The notes: generated by a model from the letters alone, not told the origin. A stretch of DNA of 64,000 nucleotides from Lachnospiraceae bacterium (GCA_028696165.1 JAQVHQ010000005.1:62001-126000); one strand, 5' to 3'; shown: positions 35,738 through 45,686, counted from the stretch's first letter. Translations and numbers: made by a program.

Positions 35738-37610
35738 GAAATTCTCCTGCGCCTTTTTCGCTCTCTGTAGTCTGCGGTTTTTGTAATTCCCGCAGGAATG
35801 AAGAAGGTTCCTGTTTCTTATCAAATCTTTTTTTCACCATCCAGATAGATAGATTATCCCTGGCTCTGGTCATACCCACATAGAACATCCGGCGCTCTTC
35901 TTCCAAATCTGTGTCCAATATTGCTTTATGGTACGGAATAATGCCTTCATTCACATCAAACAGGTATACCTTATTATATTCTAACCCCTTTACACTATGC
36001 AAGGTGGAAATAACAATTCCCTCCTGTTTTTTCATGTTTTCACGAAAGTTTTCCTTTAATTTTTCTGTATATTTACTTATATGTTCCTGCCACTGTTCTA
36101 ATGTCTCATATCCCTTCGCACTTTGCTGGATCTCATCTGCCACTTCAAAAAGCTCATCTGCCTTAATCTGTCGAAATCCTGCATATTCTTCCAGATAATC
36201 ATTGTATCCTACGGACTTGCGGATATAGTTAATAGCAGCAAAAGGAGTCATTCTCGATATAGCACGCAGATCCATCTCCCACTCTTCAATCCGTTCTATC
36301 ATCCATCGTTTTTCTCCATAGAACCGATATAAATCTTCGAAACTCATAAGTCTTTCTCCCAGGGATTCTCTTGATATATAACGATTGGGCCGATTCATAA
36401 TCTGAAGAAAATCATTCCGATTTCTGCTTCCATGTGCCATGTTCATATATGTCATAAAGTTTTTTGCTATCCAGTGCTCATACAGATTCGGAAGCATTTC
36501 CTTCATCTGAAAAGGCAGATTGTATTCCACCAGCTTTTCCACAAGGACTCTGGCACCCATATTAGTACGAAACAACACTGCAACTTCCTCATAAATGCCG
36601 CCTTGTTCATGATACTCCTGCATTTCTTTTAAGAACGCAAGACTCTCCTGTCGTTCGTCTTCAAAGAGCTGGATTGATATTGCGTCACCCTCTCCCCTTG
36701 TCGAACAGAGTGTTTTTTTATACCGGTGTTGATTGGCTCCTATTACTTTTGCCGATGCTTCCACAATTGCCTTCGTACAGCGGTAGTTTGTTCCCAGACA
36801 CACCGTCTTCGTCCCCGGGAAGTCCTTAGGAAACTGCTGCATAATCTCCGGCTTAGCTCCACGGAATCTGTAAATGGACTGATCATCGTCGCCTACGATA
36901 AATAGATTATTCTCCGGTGCCGCCAACATCTTCATAATTTCATACTGAATCTGATTAATATCCTGAAATTCGTCAATTAATATATAGCGGAATTTTTCCT
37001 GCCATTTTTTTAAAATGTCTGGTCTCTCTACAAATAATTCATAACAATAAACCAGCATATCATCAAAGTCCAGTTTATGCATCTCCTTACACTTCTTCAC
37101 GTAAGATTGATAGATACACCGAAACACAGATGCACTGCAGGAAACTGCGTAGAAATGTTCCAGATCTAATTTATTATTCTTGACAAGGCTGATTTCTCTG
37201 GTCAAATTATCAAGGAACTCATTCTCATCTGTAATTTCCAGGCCATGTCCATAGATATAGCCTTTCAACATCTGTCTTTTCTCTTCTTCAGATAATATAT
37301 TCCCACCGCTAAATCCATAGGCCCATCTTAATATTCCATAAAAGACACCATGAAACGTTCCAAATGTCACCTGACCTGCGTGATGTATCCCTGACTGATC
37401 CATAGCGAAAAAGCGCTCCTTCATCTGTCTTGCAGCAGCTTTTGTAAAAGTCACTACTAACACAGAGGAAGGAGCCACTTGCAGCTCATCAATCAGATAA
37501 CGTGTTCTTCCGGTTATCACCGAAGTTTTACCGGAACCAGGCCCGGCCAGAACCATCATAGGTCCCTGACCGTGCTGTATTGCTTCTATTTGTTCCTGAT
37601 TATAATTCAT
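35721..37610 (-). CDS. UvrD/PcrA-like superfamily 1 DNA helicase
   Basis: 629 residues, about 100 shorter than typical PcrA. Motif I AGPGSGKTSVITGRT (about 22-36), motif II DEFQDINQIQYE near 221-232, motif III GDDDQSIYRFRGA near 246-258, motif IV-VI with STLHSVKGLEY near 540-550 and VGMTRARDNL near 585-594. Unwinds DNA 3'-5' in repair. It starts seven bases after the gltX stop and its end overlaps the transferase gene. A distinct short clade rather than the housekeeping PcrA is likely. Confidence 0.9.
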   Translation of the reverse strand: MNYNQEQIEAIQHGQGPMMVLAGPGSGKTSVITGRTRYLIDELQVAPSSVLVVTFTKAAARQMKERFFAMDQSGIHHAGQVTFGTFHGVFYGILRWAYGFSGGNILSEEEKRQMLKGYIYGHGLEITDENEFLDNLTREISLVKNNKLDLEHFYAVSCSASVFRCIYQSYVKKCKEMHKLDFDDMLVYCYELFVERPDILKKWQEKFRYILIDEFQDINQIQYEIMKMLAAPENNLFIVGDDDQSIYRFRGAKPEIMQQFPKDFPGTKTVCLGTNYRCTKAIVEASAKVIGANQHRYKKTLCSTRGEGDAISIQLFEDERQESLAFLKEMQEYHEQGGIYEEVAVLFRTNMGARVLVEKLVEYNLPFQMKEMLPNLYEHWIAKNFMTYMNMAHGSRNRNDFLQIMNRPNRYISRESLGERLMSFEDLYRFYGEKRWMIERIEEWEMDLRAISRMTPFAAINYIRKSVGYNDYLEEYAGFRQIKADELFEVADEIQQSAKGYETLEQWQEHISKYTEKLKENFRENMKKQEGIVISTLHSVKGLEYNKVYLFDVNEGIIPYHKAILDTDLEEERRMFYVGMTRARDNLSIWMVKKRFDKKQEPSSFLRELQKPQTTESEKGAGEFHGKPH

Positions 37611-37617
37611 CTTTATC

Positions 37618-39072
37618 CTAACAATTTTCTAATTTTTCTATAGCTGCCTGAATTCTCTTAATGGATTCTTCTTTACCAATAATCTCCATAATTTCAGTTG
37701 CGCCTGCAGGTGTCATCTGTTTTCCGGAAACTGCAGTACGGATTGGCCACATTACATAGCCGTTCTTATACCCCTTTTCCTTTACAAACTCTACAAGTGC
37801 TGCATACAGTGCGTCATTACTGTAATCTTCCTGAGTTTCTAATACAGGAAGGATTTCTTTTAATACAGATAAAGATGTCTCTGCGTTCGTCTTCATCTTC
37901 TTATGTGTGTACATAGCTGCATCATACTCCGGTACTTCTTCAAAGAAAGATATCATATCCACAATATCCGGGAAAATCTCAATTCTTGATTTAACCATAC
38001 CTGCGATTTTTTTCAAATCAAAATCTTTTTTCAATGCCTGCTTTAAAAATGGTTCCGCCATCTCATAGAACTTATCATCATCCATTTTTTTGATATATTC
38101 GCCATTCATCCATTTTAATTTCTGTACATCAAATACCGCTGGAGATTTGCTCATATGATGGTAATTAAACTCTTTCACTAATTCTTCAAGTGAAAAAATC
38201 TCCTGATTGTTTTCCGGACTCCATCCAAGAAGTGCTACATAATTAACAATTGCCTCTGTTAAAAATCCCTGTTCTACTAAATCTTCAAAAGAAGAATGTC
38301 CACATCTCTTACTTAATTTCTTATGTTCTTCATCGGTAATCAACGGACAATGTACATATACCGGTACTTCCCATCCAAATGCTTCATACAGATGGTTATA
38401 TTTTGGCGAAGAAGACAGATACTCGTTACCACGCACTACATGAGTAATTCCCATCAGATGATCATCCACAACATTAGCAAAATTATAAGTTGGGTATCCA
38501 TCTGATTTAATCAGAATCATATCATCCAGTTCTTCATTGGGAACTGTGATAGTTCCATAAATCTCATCCTCAAAGCTGGTGGTTCCTTCGGTAGGCATAT
38601 TAATACGAATGACATAAGGTTTCCCTGCTGCCATATTCGCTTCGATTTCTTCTTTGCTAAGATGCAGGCAGTGTTTATCATACACTACGATTTCTTTGCC
38701 TGCTACCGTTGTCTTTAAAGACTCTAATCTTTCTTTATCACAGAAACAATAATATGCGTCACCCTGCTCGATTAACTGTTTTGCATATTTCAGATAAATT
38801 CCCTGTGCATTTCTCTCACTCTGTACATAAGGTCCCACACCGCCATCTTTATCCGGTCCTTCATCATGCTTCAGCCCTGTTTTTTCCAATGTACGGTAAA
38901 TAATATCCAGAGCGCCTTCCATAAAACGCTCCTGGTCAGTATCTTCAATACGAAGCATGAAGCTTCCGCCCTCATGTTTCGCAATTAAATATGCGTATAA
39001 TGCTGTTCTTAAATTGCCCACATGCATTCTTCCTGTAGGACTTGGTGCAAATCTAGTTTTTACGTTTGTCAT
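37618..39072 (-). CDS. gltX: glutamyl-tRNA synthetase
   Basis: 484-residue class I synthetase. [21 protein letters not shown] (about 8-28) holds the HIGH-like HVGN; KKLSKR near 256-261 is the KMSKS equivalent. Charges tRNA-Glu; a non-discriminating enzyme is possible. First gene of the gltX-helicase-PPTase-mgsA operon. Confidence 0.97.
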   Translation of the reverse strand: MTNVKTRFAPSPTGRMHVGNLRTALYAYLIAKHEGGSFMLRIEDTDQERFMEGALDIIYRTLEKTGLKHDEGPDKDGGVGPYVQSERNAQGIYLKYAKQLIEQGDAYYCFCDKERLESLKTTVAGKEIVVYDKHCLHLSKEEIEANMAAGKPYVIRINMPTEGTTSFEDEIYGTITVPNEELDDMILIKSDGYPTYNFANVVDDHLMGITHVVRGNEYLSSSPKYNHLYEAFGWEVPVYVHCPLITDEEHKKLSKRCGHSSFEDLVEQGFLTEAIVNYVALLGWSPENNQEIFSLEELVKEFNYHHMSKSPAVFDVQKLKWMNGEYIKKMDDDKFYEMAEPFLKQALKKDFDLKKIAGMVKSRIEIFPDIVDMISFFEEVPEYDAAMYTHKKMKTNAETSLSVLKEILPVLETQEDYSNDALYAALVEFVKEKGYKNGYVMWPIRTAVSGKQMTPAGATEIMEIIGKEESIKRIQAAIEKLENC

Positions 39073-39099
39073 TTTCTTCGCTCCTAAATCTAAATAATG

Positions 39100-39825
39100 T
39101 TATTGATAAATCTTTGGCAATACATCCCTTGGTTTTCCATAGCATATAATATCAGCTTTTTCATCTGTATAATGCTCGTTTTCATGAATCAATATCAGTT
39201 GTTCTCCATTAAAATACTTTAAAAACTGCCCTGCCAGGGAAGATTTCAAGGTACAGCCGAGCACTAATAATACTTCAGCCTGAGAAACAAGGTCTGCTGC
39301 TCTTGTGACGGTAGCATTGTCTAACATCTCGCCCACCAGACACACTTGCGGACGTATAGTTGCATGGCATACCTCACATTGAGGGACTCCGGAATGATTT
39401 TTTATGTACTCCATAGTATATTCTTTCCCACAATGCGGACAACGGTTTTTCAATACTGTGCCATGAAGTTCAATCACATTCTCACATCCTGCACGCTTTG
39501 CCAGCCCAAATACTTCTCTGGTAATAATACCGTTTAGTTTACCATCCTGTTCCATCTGTCGCAGTACTTTCAGGTCTGCTCCCGGTGTACCCATGTGTCC
39601 CAGTAATTTATCCCGGTAGAAATCAAAAAATTCTTTTGTTCTTGTGTTATAGAATATTGTGGAGAACATCTCTTCTGGTGAATAGCCATATTCGGATTCT
39701 ACATCCATGGCGCCGTCTGCATCATGATAATAAAAACAGCCGCTGTCCATACTGGATTCTACCCCCAGGAGACACACGGTATTGCGGCTGCTCTTGAGAA
39801 TTGACTGTATTCTTTCATAATTCAT
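39100..39825 (-). CDS. divergent Sir2-family (sirtuin) protein
   Basis: 241 residues. Sirtuin hallmarks kept: catalytic-type His121 in IELHGT, Zn Cys quartet at about 129, 132, 150 and 153 (CPHC, CEVC), RPQVCLVGEML, and a C-terminal GCTLKSSLAGQF replacing the GTSL motif. Lost: the NAD-binding GAGxSxxSGIPDFR is GVESSMDSGCFYY and TQNxDxLH is ITREVFGLA, so key Asn and Asp are missing. Possibly a non-deacetylase, ADP-ribose binder or altered NAD enzyme. It stands alone before gltX. Confidence 0.75.
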   Translation of the reverse strand: MNYERIQSILKSSRNTVCLLGVESSMDSGCFYYHDADGAMDVESEYGYSPEEMFSTIFYNTRTKEFFDFYRDKLLGHMGTPGADLKVLRQMEQDGKLNGIITREVFGLAKRAGCENVIELHGTVLKNRCPHCGKEYTMEYIKNHSGVPQCEVCHATIRPQVCLVGEMLDNATVTRAADLVSQAEVLLVLGCTLKSSLAGQFLKYFNGEQLILIHENEHYTDEKADIICYGKPRDVLPKIYQ

Positions 39826-39962
39826 AACATCACTCCCTTTCCTCTTGCCTATAGAATACCAGTTTTGTCTTGAAATTGCTATAGTTTATGGAAATTTTTC
39901 GAATGGTTGTGCAATTTTTAGCAATGCGTGGAGGACACAGACTGCCCAGGGAGATATTACAT

Positions 39963-40637
39963 TTATTCTAAAATAGTTTGAGTTGTCTCTGTTGAGGTGG
40001 AATGGGAAGACGTTTGGATTTCTTCTGTTGTTGTTTGGGGATCGGTAATCTGGTTTTGCTGGATTATTGTCTGGTATTGTGTAGTTTGAGTTTCTTCAGT
40101 TGTAGTTTGAGTTTCTTCAGTTGTAGTTTGTGGATAATTTATGGTCTGAGTAGTCTCAGTTATAGTGGAAGGAATGTTTATGATTGGGGGTTCCTGTATG
40201 AGTTGAGGTGATTGTGTAATTGACATTGATGGAGCCTGCTCTATTATTTCTTGTGAAGTTGACACTGAATCAGCAGCATTGTTGGAATTTTGCAAATTTG
40301 ATACAGCAGTTTTCTTTTGGGAACTGGACATGTTGATATCGGGAAGGGGCATATCGGACGCAGCATAGATGGGACTTGGAGTTAGCTGAAGGAATTCCTG
40401 GATTGTTTGTTCCATATCTTGCAGGTAGGCTTCTTTGGGATTGATTTTGTTTGTTTCCTCTAATATTGCTTTTATATTATAGCTTTTTTCATTATGTATT
40501 TTCCTTGTATTGACTTTTTCATAACCATTGCTCTCAGACACGTGATTTAATACCGGCCCTGTTATAAGCACTGCTGCCGTAATTGCAGTCAGAGTACCTA
40601 TGGTTCCTGTAGTTGTTTTGGATATATCTCTCTTCAT
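39963..40637 (-). CDS. Thr/Gln-rich anchored extracellular protein
   Basis: About 224 residues from ATG 40637, which follows AAAGGA; the longer frame to 40670 lies inside the kinase gene. N-terminal membrane anchor or signal (about 12-32), a helical segment to about 100, then low-complexity Ser/Thr/Gln/Pro including TTTEETQ repeats encoded by 21-bp direct repeats near 40084-40128. No enzymatic domain recognised. Its start overlaps the kinase stop by 4 bp, so the two are coupled. It may be a kinase partner or substrate; this is inference. Confidence 0.65.
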   Translation of the reverse strand: MKRDISKTTTGTIGTLTAITAAVLITGPVLNHVSESNGYEKVNTRKIHNEKSYNIKAILEETNKINPKEAYLQDMEQTIQEFLQLTPSPIYAASDMPLPDINMSSSQKKTAVSNLQNSNNAADSVSTSQEIIEQAPSMSITQSPQLIQEPPIINIPSTITETTQTINYPQTTTEETQTTTEETQTTQYQTIIQQNQITDPQTTTEEIQTSSHSTSTETTQTILE

Positions 40638-41710
40638 ATTTTTTCCTTTCCGGATGATTCTTCTAACCATCCTCCTTCTTGCAATTTTTTGTATGCCTCC
40701 TGGAATGCCTCTTTCTTTTCTATATTTGAGGTATCGTACAGATACAGTGATAGTTTTTCAATTTTTTTGTAATATTCCAGGAACTGACTATAGTCTCTTT
40801 TGCTGTATATTATTTTATTCTGTTGTACCAGTTCCTGATATGCCTGCTGTGTGTATTGTTCAAAGAGGAATTGTTTTTCCAGGAGATTTCCTGTATAGAA
40901 TAGTGTCATAAGAAGCAGCACAATGAACAGTTGTTTCCATTTTTTTGTTATTTTCTTTAGTAAGTGTCTGCCTAGTTGTTTTCTTACTCTGGATAACGCA
41001 AATTTGTTTCTTCTGCTAAATGGGTTTATTTTTTGCAATGGGCTGTATATACTATATTGTATAAATATCATATCAAAATAAAATTTTAACCTTTTTATAC
41101 TCCACATATTACCTTTGAGCAACTGCTTTAGCGTTTCTGCAAGTGCATAGATATCTATTCGATTATCTATGAGATACTTTCCGCTTCCTGCTGAAAGTTG
41201 TTTAAGCCGGGGCAGATACTTTGGAGTTCCACCTCTTATATATCCGTTATTATTTGCATACACTGCTGCATCAAAATCTATGAGAAATACCTTTTTGCTT
41301 TTCTTTTGAATTATCAGATTCGATGGTTTTATGTCTCCATGCACTATATAAGGCGAAAAGGTTTCAAAATATTCCAGAATATCACATATCTGGTTTCCTA
41401 TTATGCATATTTCTTCCAGACTAAAAACATGATTTTTCATAATTTTATCCAAGGCAGACCCATCGATTTTTTCCATTACTATAAATGAATCCGCATTCCA
41501 CTTAATGAAATCAAAAATTCTTGGTATCTGTGGATGGCGGCTGCTTTTTAGAAGTGTTAATTCCAGGCTGGCAGAAATATTATCTCTGACATCCCATTTT
41601 TTTATAATAACTTCCTGTTTCAGCCGTTTATGTATTCCACGATAAATCTTCTGATTTTGTTTGTATTCTTCATTTATCTCATAGGTTTTATACCAATCGT
41701 TAACTTCCAG
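40634..41710 (-). CDS. membrane Ser/Thr protein kinase (Hanks type), non-standard start
   Basis: The kinase reading frame extends upstream of the first ATG (41476), because the N-lobe is coded in frame from about 41700: an EVIIKKW segment gives the ATP-site Lys, then HGDIKPSNL (catalytic loop, HRD replaced by HGD) and VFLIDFDAAV (DFG replaced by DFD), GTPKYLPRLK activation segment. A transmembrane helix follows (WKQLFIVLLLMTLFYTGNLL) and a short extracytoplasmic tail. No ATG, GTG or TTG lies between the in-frame stop and the N-lobe; a CTG at 41710 stands six bases after AAGGGG and is the best start. Confidence 0.7.
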   Translation of the reverse strand: MEVNDWYKTYEINEEYKQNQKIYRGIHKRLKQEVIIKKWDVRDNISASLELTLLKSSRHPQIPRIFDFIKWNADSFIVMEKIDGSALDKIMKNHVFSLEEICIIGNQICDILEYFETFSPYIVHGDIKPSNLIIQKKSKKVFLIDFDAAVYANNNGYIRGGTPKYLPRLKQLSAGSGKYLIDNRIDIYALAETLKQLLKGNMWSIKRLKFYFDMIFIQYSIYSPLQKINPFSRRNKFALSRVRKQLGRHLLKKITKKWKQLFIVLLLMTLFYTGNLLEKQFLFEQYTQQAYQELVQQNKIIYSKRDYSQFLEYYKKIEKLSLYLYDTSNIEKKEAFQEAYKKLQEGGWLEESSGKEKI

Positions 41711-41801
41711 TTTTAACCCCTTCTTTTCTGAGTTTATTTATCTTTTTTGATTGTAATCTTTTAATTTTTCTTTTGGGAAACATGGCAGATCTGCCTGCGA
41801 A

Positions 41802-41849
41802 TAAAAAAAGTCTAACATATGAACTTTCATTTGTCCATATGCCAGACTT
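41802..41849 (-). terminator. terminator of clpX
   Basis: Minus strand 17-bp stem (three G-U pairs) with loop AAATGAAA, followed by T7, about 50 bp past the clpX stop. Confidence 0.85.
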
Positions 41850-41900
41850 ATTCTTCATACTTTTTTTAGATTTAATTATGCTATCCTTTGGAATATACTG

Positions 41901-43316
41901 TTAACCTCTCAGTATAATCTGCGGGCCTCCTGTATGCTCTATGTACTCTCTGGTAATAATTACCTGTCCAATATTATCATCCTTCGGAATCTCATACATG
42001 ATATCAAGCATAAATTCTTCAATGATTGCTCTTAATGCCCTCGCACCGGTTTCTTTTGCCAACGCCAGTTTTGCAATCGCCTCTAATGCACCATCATCAA
42101 AATCCAGCTTTACTTCATCCAGTGCTAAAAGCTTCTTGTACTGCTTTAAAATCGCATTCTTCGGTTTTTTCAGGATTTCTACAAGCATCTCTACCGATAA
42201 TCCCTGCAGTGTGAAGATAATCGGAAGACGTCCGATAAACTCAGGTACCATACCAAAGGTCTTTAAGTCTTCTACCGTAACTTTGTCCAGGATATTCGGG
42301 TCGTTATCATACTTATCCTTCAAATCTGCCTTAAATCCTATGGAAGACTGTTTATTCAAACGCTCTTTAATAACCACTTCCAAATCCGGGAACGCACCAC
42401 CACAGATGAAGAGTATGTTTCTTGTATTAACCGTTGTAAGCGGAACCATAGCATTCTTGCTGTTTGCGCCAACCGGAACTTCTACTTCGCTGCCTTCTAA
42501 GAGTTTTAACATTCCCTGCTGCACAGCCTCGCCGCTTACATCTCGCTGATTTGTATTCTTTTTCTTTGCAATCTTATCAATCTCATCGATGAAGATAATG
42601 CCATGTTCTGCACGCTCCACATCATTATCTGCTGCAGCAAGCAGTTTTGATACAACGCTTTCTATATCATCACCGATATAACCTGCTTCTGTAAGAGATG
42701 TAGCATCTGTAATAGCAAGCGGTACATCTAATAGTTTAGCCAAAGTCTGCACCAGATACGTCTTACCGCTTCCTGTAGGTCCTATCATGAGCATATTAGA
42801 CTTCTCAATCTGTATTTCATCCTCTGACTGAGGATGCAGTATTCTCTTATAATGATTATAAACTGCCACAGACATAACCTTCTTTGCATGTTCCTGTCCA
42901 ATCACATACTCATCAAGCTGCGCTTTGATTTTATGTGGTGCAGGAATATCTTTAATGGTTAATGCCGGTTTTTCTTCCACTTTCTTTTCTTTTTTCTTCT
43001 TAATCTTCTGATTCTGTGGAATACGATCCTGCAGCGCACTTAGATCCATCATGTTCACATTGGGCATATTCATTAAATCATTATAGTTTATGTTACTGTT
43101 TTGCATGGCATCAAAGCTCTTCTGCATACAATCTGAACAGATATGTATATGATTTGGCAGATCTATCATCTTGCCGGCTTTACTCTCCGGACGTCTGCAC
43201 AAAAAGCATATTTTCTCGTATTCTTCTTTATCCTCTTTATCATGCTCCACAGGATCTGAATCGCTTTTTTTCAGCAATTCATCCTGTGTATCCATGTATT
43301 CTTTATCGTCTGACAT
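41901..43316 (-). CDS. clpX: ATP-dependent Clp protease ATP-binding subunit ClpX
   Basis: About 471 residues from ATG 43316 with AAAGGAGG; the extended frame is dropped. N-terminal C4 zinc finger (CFLCRRP and CSDC, about 33-62), then a longer than usual Lys/Met/Asn-rich linker (about 70-135), AAA+ core with Walker A GPTGSGKT near 180-187, Walker B IIFIDEIDK, and the IGF loop SSIGF for docking ClpP near 325-329. Unfolds tagged proteins for ClpP. No clpP or tig is adjacent, unlike the usual trio, so a second clpX may exist elsewhere in the genome. Confidence 0.93.
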   Translation of the reverse strand: MSDDKEYMDTQDELLKKSDSDPVEHDKEDKEEYEKICFLCRRPESKAGKMIDLPNHIHICSDCMQKSFDAMQNSNINYNDLMNMPNVNMMDLSALQDRIPQNQKIKKKKEKKVEEKPALTIKDIPAPHKIKAQLDEYVIGQEHAKKVMSVAVYNHYKRILHPQSEDEIQIEKSNMLMIGPTGSGKTYLVQTLAKLLDVPLAITDATSLTEAGYIGDDIESVVSKLLAAADNDVERAEHGIIFIDEIDKIAKKKNTNQRDVSGEAVQQGMLKLLEGSEVEVPVGANSKNAMVPLTTVNTRNILFICGGAFPDLEVVIKERLNKQSSIGFKADLKDKYDNDPNILDKVTVEDLKTFGMVPEFIGRLPIIFTLQGLSVEMLVEILKKPKNAILKQYKKLLALDEVKLDFDDGALEAIAKLALAKETGARALRAIIEEFMLDIMYEIPKDDNIGQVIITREYIEHTGGPQIILRG

Positions 43317-43402
43317 ATTGCCTCCTTTTTCTACAACCATATGGAGATTATAAGCCCATCTAGTGTTGTCCACAAGTGAAATTTTTCTAAACTTAATTAT
43401 TT

Positions 43403-44416
43403 TTAATTAAATCCATATATTTTCTGTACCAGCCGATAAGCCGCCACAGAAATGTCTCGTCCCCCTTTTCCGGGAAGACTCACTAACCTCCCCAACAGAG
43501 AATAGCGCAGCCGGTAATACAGCCATGCATCCTGATCTTTTAAGTATTTCCACAACTCCTGCTTTTTTGCAAAATTCTCATCTGTCTTACTTCGAAGCAG
43601 CAGAATAGACGATACTGTCATCATAATAGACAGGGAATGAACCATGAATTCTCTTTGCTTTTTATTGATAATTCGCTTTGGATCGTAAGAATCGATCATC
43701 ATTTTATTAACACGAAGCTGCTGATCTATTCTCTGAATCATGATTGTCTCATTGACAGACTGATCTTCTCTGCCGATATAATATCTGTAAAAATTTACAT
43801 CCAGATAGTACATATTCCGCACATATCCCATCGGCTGGAATGCAAACAGATTATCCACATAGAATGTATGCTCTGGAAGTTTCAGTCCGGATTCCCTAAG
43901 CAGCTGAGTTCTATAAATCAAAGAGTGCATCAGTACATACTGAGTCTTTGGCAAATCCTTCATATCATCCCATTGGAATACACAATCTTTTGGAAATGCA
44001 GTGTACTTCATAACCCGTTTATGTTTTGCTCCAACCTTTTCATAGACATAGTTACTAATCAGTACATCCAGAGTATCCGGACCTTTCAGCTGTTCCCAAA
44101 GAACTTCTAACACTTTTCTGTAGCTTTCTTCATTTACCCAGTCATCACTGTCTACTACTTTAAAATACAAACCTGTAGCATTGGCCATACCAGTGTTTAC
44201 CGCTGCTCCATGGCCTCCATTTTCCTGATGAATAGCACGGATAATCGTAGGATATTCTGCGGCCAGACGATCTGCGATTTCGGCAGTCTTATCCTTAGAC
44301 CCATCATCCACAATGATAATTTCCACATCCTCACCTCCTGGCAGAAGTGACTGTATACATTTTTCCATATATGCTTCTGAATTATAACAAGGTACTGTTA
44401 TTGATAATAATTTCAT
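43403..44416 (-). CDS. family 2 glycosyltransferase
   Basis: 337 residues from ATG 44416 (GAAAGGTGAA in front); the extended frame to 44626 overlaps mutY and is rejected. GT-A fold: SITVPCYNSEAYMEKCIQSL (about 4-23), EIIIVDDGSKDKT near 32-44, GHGAAVNTGMANATG, and VDSDDWV near 90-96 as the metal-binding DXD equivalent. Transfers a sugar to a cell-envelope acceptor of unknown identity. No transmembrane helix seen. Starts five bases after mutY. Confidence 0.9.
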   Translation of the reverse strand: MKLLSITVPCYNSEAYMEKCIQSLLPGGEDVEIIIVDDGSKDKTAEIADRLAAEYPTIIRAIHQENGGHGAAVNTGMANATGLYFKVVDSDDWVNEESYRKVLEVLWEQLKGPDTLDVLISNYVYEKVGAKHKRVMKYTAFPKDCVFQWDDMKDLPKTQYVLMHSLIYRTQLLRESGLKLPEHTFYVDNLFAFQPMGYVRNMYYLDVNFYRYYIGREDQSVNETIMIQRIDQQLRVNKMMIDSYDPKRIINKKQREFMVHSLSIMMTVSSILLLRSKTDENFAKKQELWKYLKDQDAWLYYRLRYSLLGRLVSLPGKGGRDISVAAYRLVQKIYGFN

Positions 44417-44421
44417 ACGCT

Positions 44422-45522
44422 TCACCTTTCTGAGTTCTCCCAAGCTTCTTTTTGTACTTGATATTTCTCCTGTCCAAGCCGGATGTTCATATATCTGGTA
44501 TACGCCGCAAATGCCGCCGGTATCGGATACTTCTCTTCTATATTCTCCTGACTTGCAAATATTATATTCTGTTCTCGCATTTTTTCTAAAGAGGATACCC
44601 TGATACGATACCCGATCATTCTCCACTCAATATGTGAAAATATGTGTTTTGATGCCTCTAAAGACTGTACTCTAATTGGCTCTAAATCATATCTCTGCAT
44701 ATACTTCAGCACTTCATCAGAATCAAGATGTCCCTCTATATTAGGCAATTCAAATAGTCCTGCCAAAAGTCCCTTATTGGGGCGGCGGCTGATGGCCACT
44801 CGTTCCCCATCCTGTATGACCAGAATTGTTCTTTCTTCTATTCTACGCTCTTTTTTGGTTTTTTTCACAGGATAATTCATCTGTGTCTGTTGTTTAAAAG
44901 CTCCACAGAATTTCGTCAGCGGGCACAGATCACATTTGGCTGCCCCATTTGGCACACAGACTACTGCTCCAAGCTCCATCAAAGCCTGATTAAAATCTCC
45001 TGGATTTTCTTTTGGAATTATTTTCTGAAAATCTGCTTCTACATGTTTTCGAACAGACTGTTTCATAATATCTTCTGATGACTCATTTAGTCTGGACCAG
45101 ACACGAAGCACATTACCATCCACAGCCGGAACTGCTATTCCATATCCAATAGACGCTATAGCACCTGCGGTATAATTACCAATACCAGATAACTGTTTTA
45201 GTTTTTCATAATCAGCCGGAAGTTCTCCCTGATAGACTTTTACAACCTCCTTTGCAGCTTTCTGCATATTGCGGACACGATTGTAATATCCAAGTCCTTC
45301 CCAGAGTTTTAAGAGCTGTTCTTCAGGACATTCCGCTAATTGTTCTATACCCGGAAGGGCTGACACAAATCTTTGAAAATAAGGTTTAACTGCCTCTACC
45401 CTTGTCTGCTGCAGCATGATTTCTGAAATCCATGTGTAATACGGATTATGCTTGTCTCTCCAGGGAAGGTCTCGCTTTTGTTTCTGATACCATTCCATAA
45501 GAGGCTCTGTTATTTTATTCAA
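44422..45522 (-). CDS. mutY: A/G-specific adenine DNA glycosylase MutY
   Basis: 366 residues. HhH-GPD core: LPWRDKHNPYYTWISEIMLQQTRVEAV (about 19-45, with catalytic Glu), helix-hairpin-helix LSGIGNYTAGAIA near 110-122 and catalytic Asp in VDGNVLRVWSR. Four Cys bind a 4Fe-4S cluster (CVPNGAAKCDLCPLTKFC, about 189-206). C-terminal NUDIX-like domain recognises 8-oxoG. First gene of a mutY-GT2 pair. Confidence 0.96.
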   Translation of the reverse strand: MNKITEPLMEWYQKQKRDLPWRDKHNPYYTWISEIMLQQTRVEAVKPYFQRFVSALPGIEQLAECPEEQLLKLWEGLGYYNRVRNMQKAAKEVVKVYQGELPADYEKLKQLSGIGNYTAGAIASIGYGIAVPAVDGNVLRVWSRLNESSEDIMKQSVRKHVEADFQKIIPKENPGDFNQALMELGAVVCVPNGAAKCDLCPLTKFCGAFKQQTQMNYPVKKTKKERRIEERTILVIQDGERVAISRRPNKGLLAGLFELPNIEGHLDSDEVLKYMQRYDLEPIRVQSLEASKHIFSHIEWRMIGYRIRVSSLEKMREQNIIFASQENIEEKYPIPAAFAAYTRYMNIRLGQEKYQVQKEAWENSER

Positions 45523-45599
45523 ATTATTCTCCCTTTTTATCCCCTTTACCTGTCTGATAATATAAATTTAAAATTTCTATTCAATCATATGGCTTTTTT

Positions 45600-45628
45600 A
45601 TTATAATAAAATATGAGATTCCGGTCAA
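45600..45628 (-). promoter_or_regulatory. promoter of mutY
   Basis: Minus strand TTGACC (45623-45628), 17-bp spacer, TATAAT (45600-45605). Confidence 0.7.
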
Positions 45629-45686
45629 CTGTTAAGAATCTCCATGCAAAAAGCAAGTCTCCTGAATAGACCTCCACTTAGCAACA

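Noticed and set aside
44417-44626. N-terminal extension of the glycosyltransferase by 70 residues
   Set aside because: It would lie inside mutY, has no resemblance to GT2 proteins, and the ATG at 44416 has a ribosome site.
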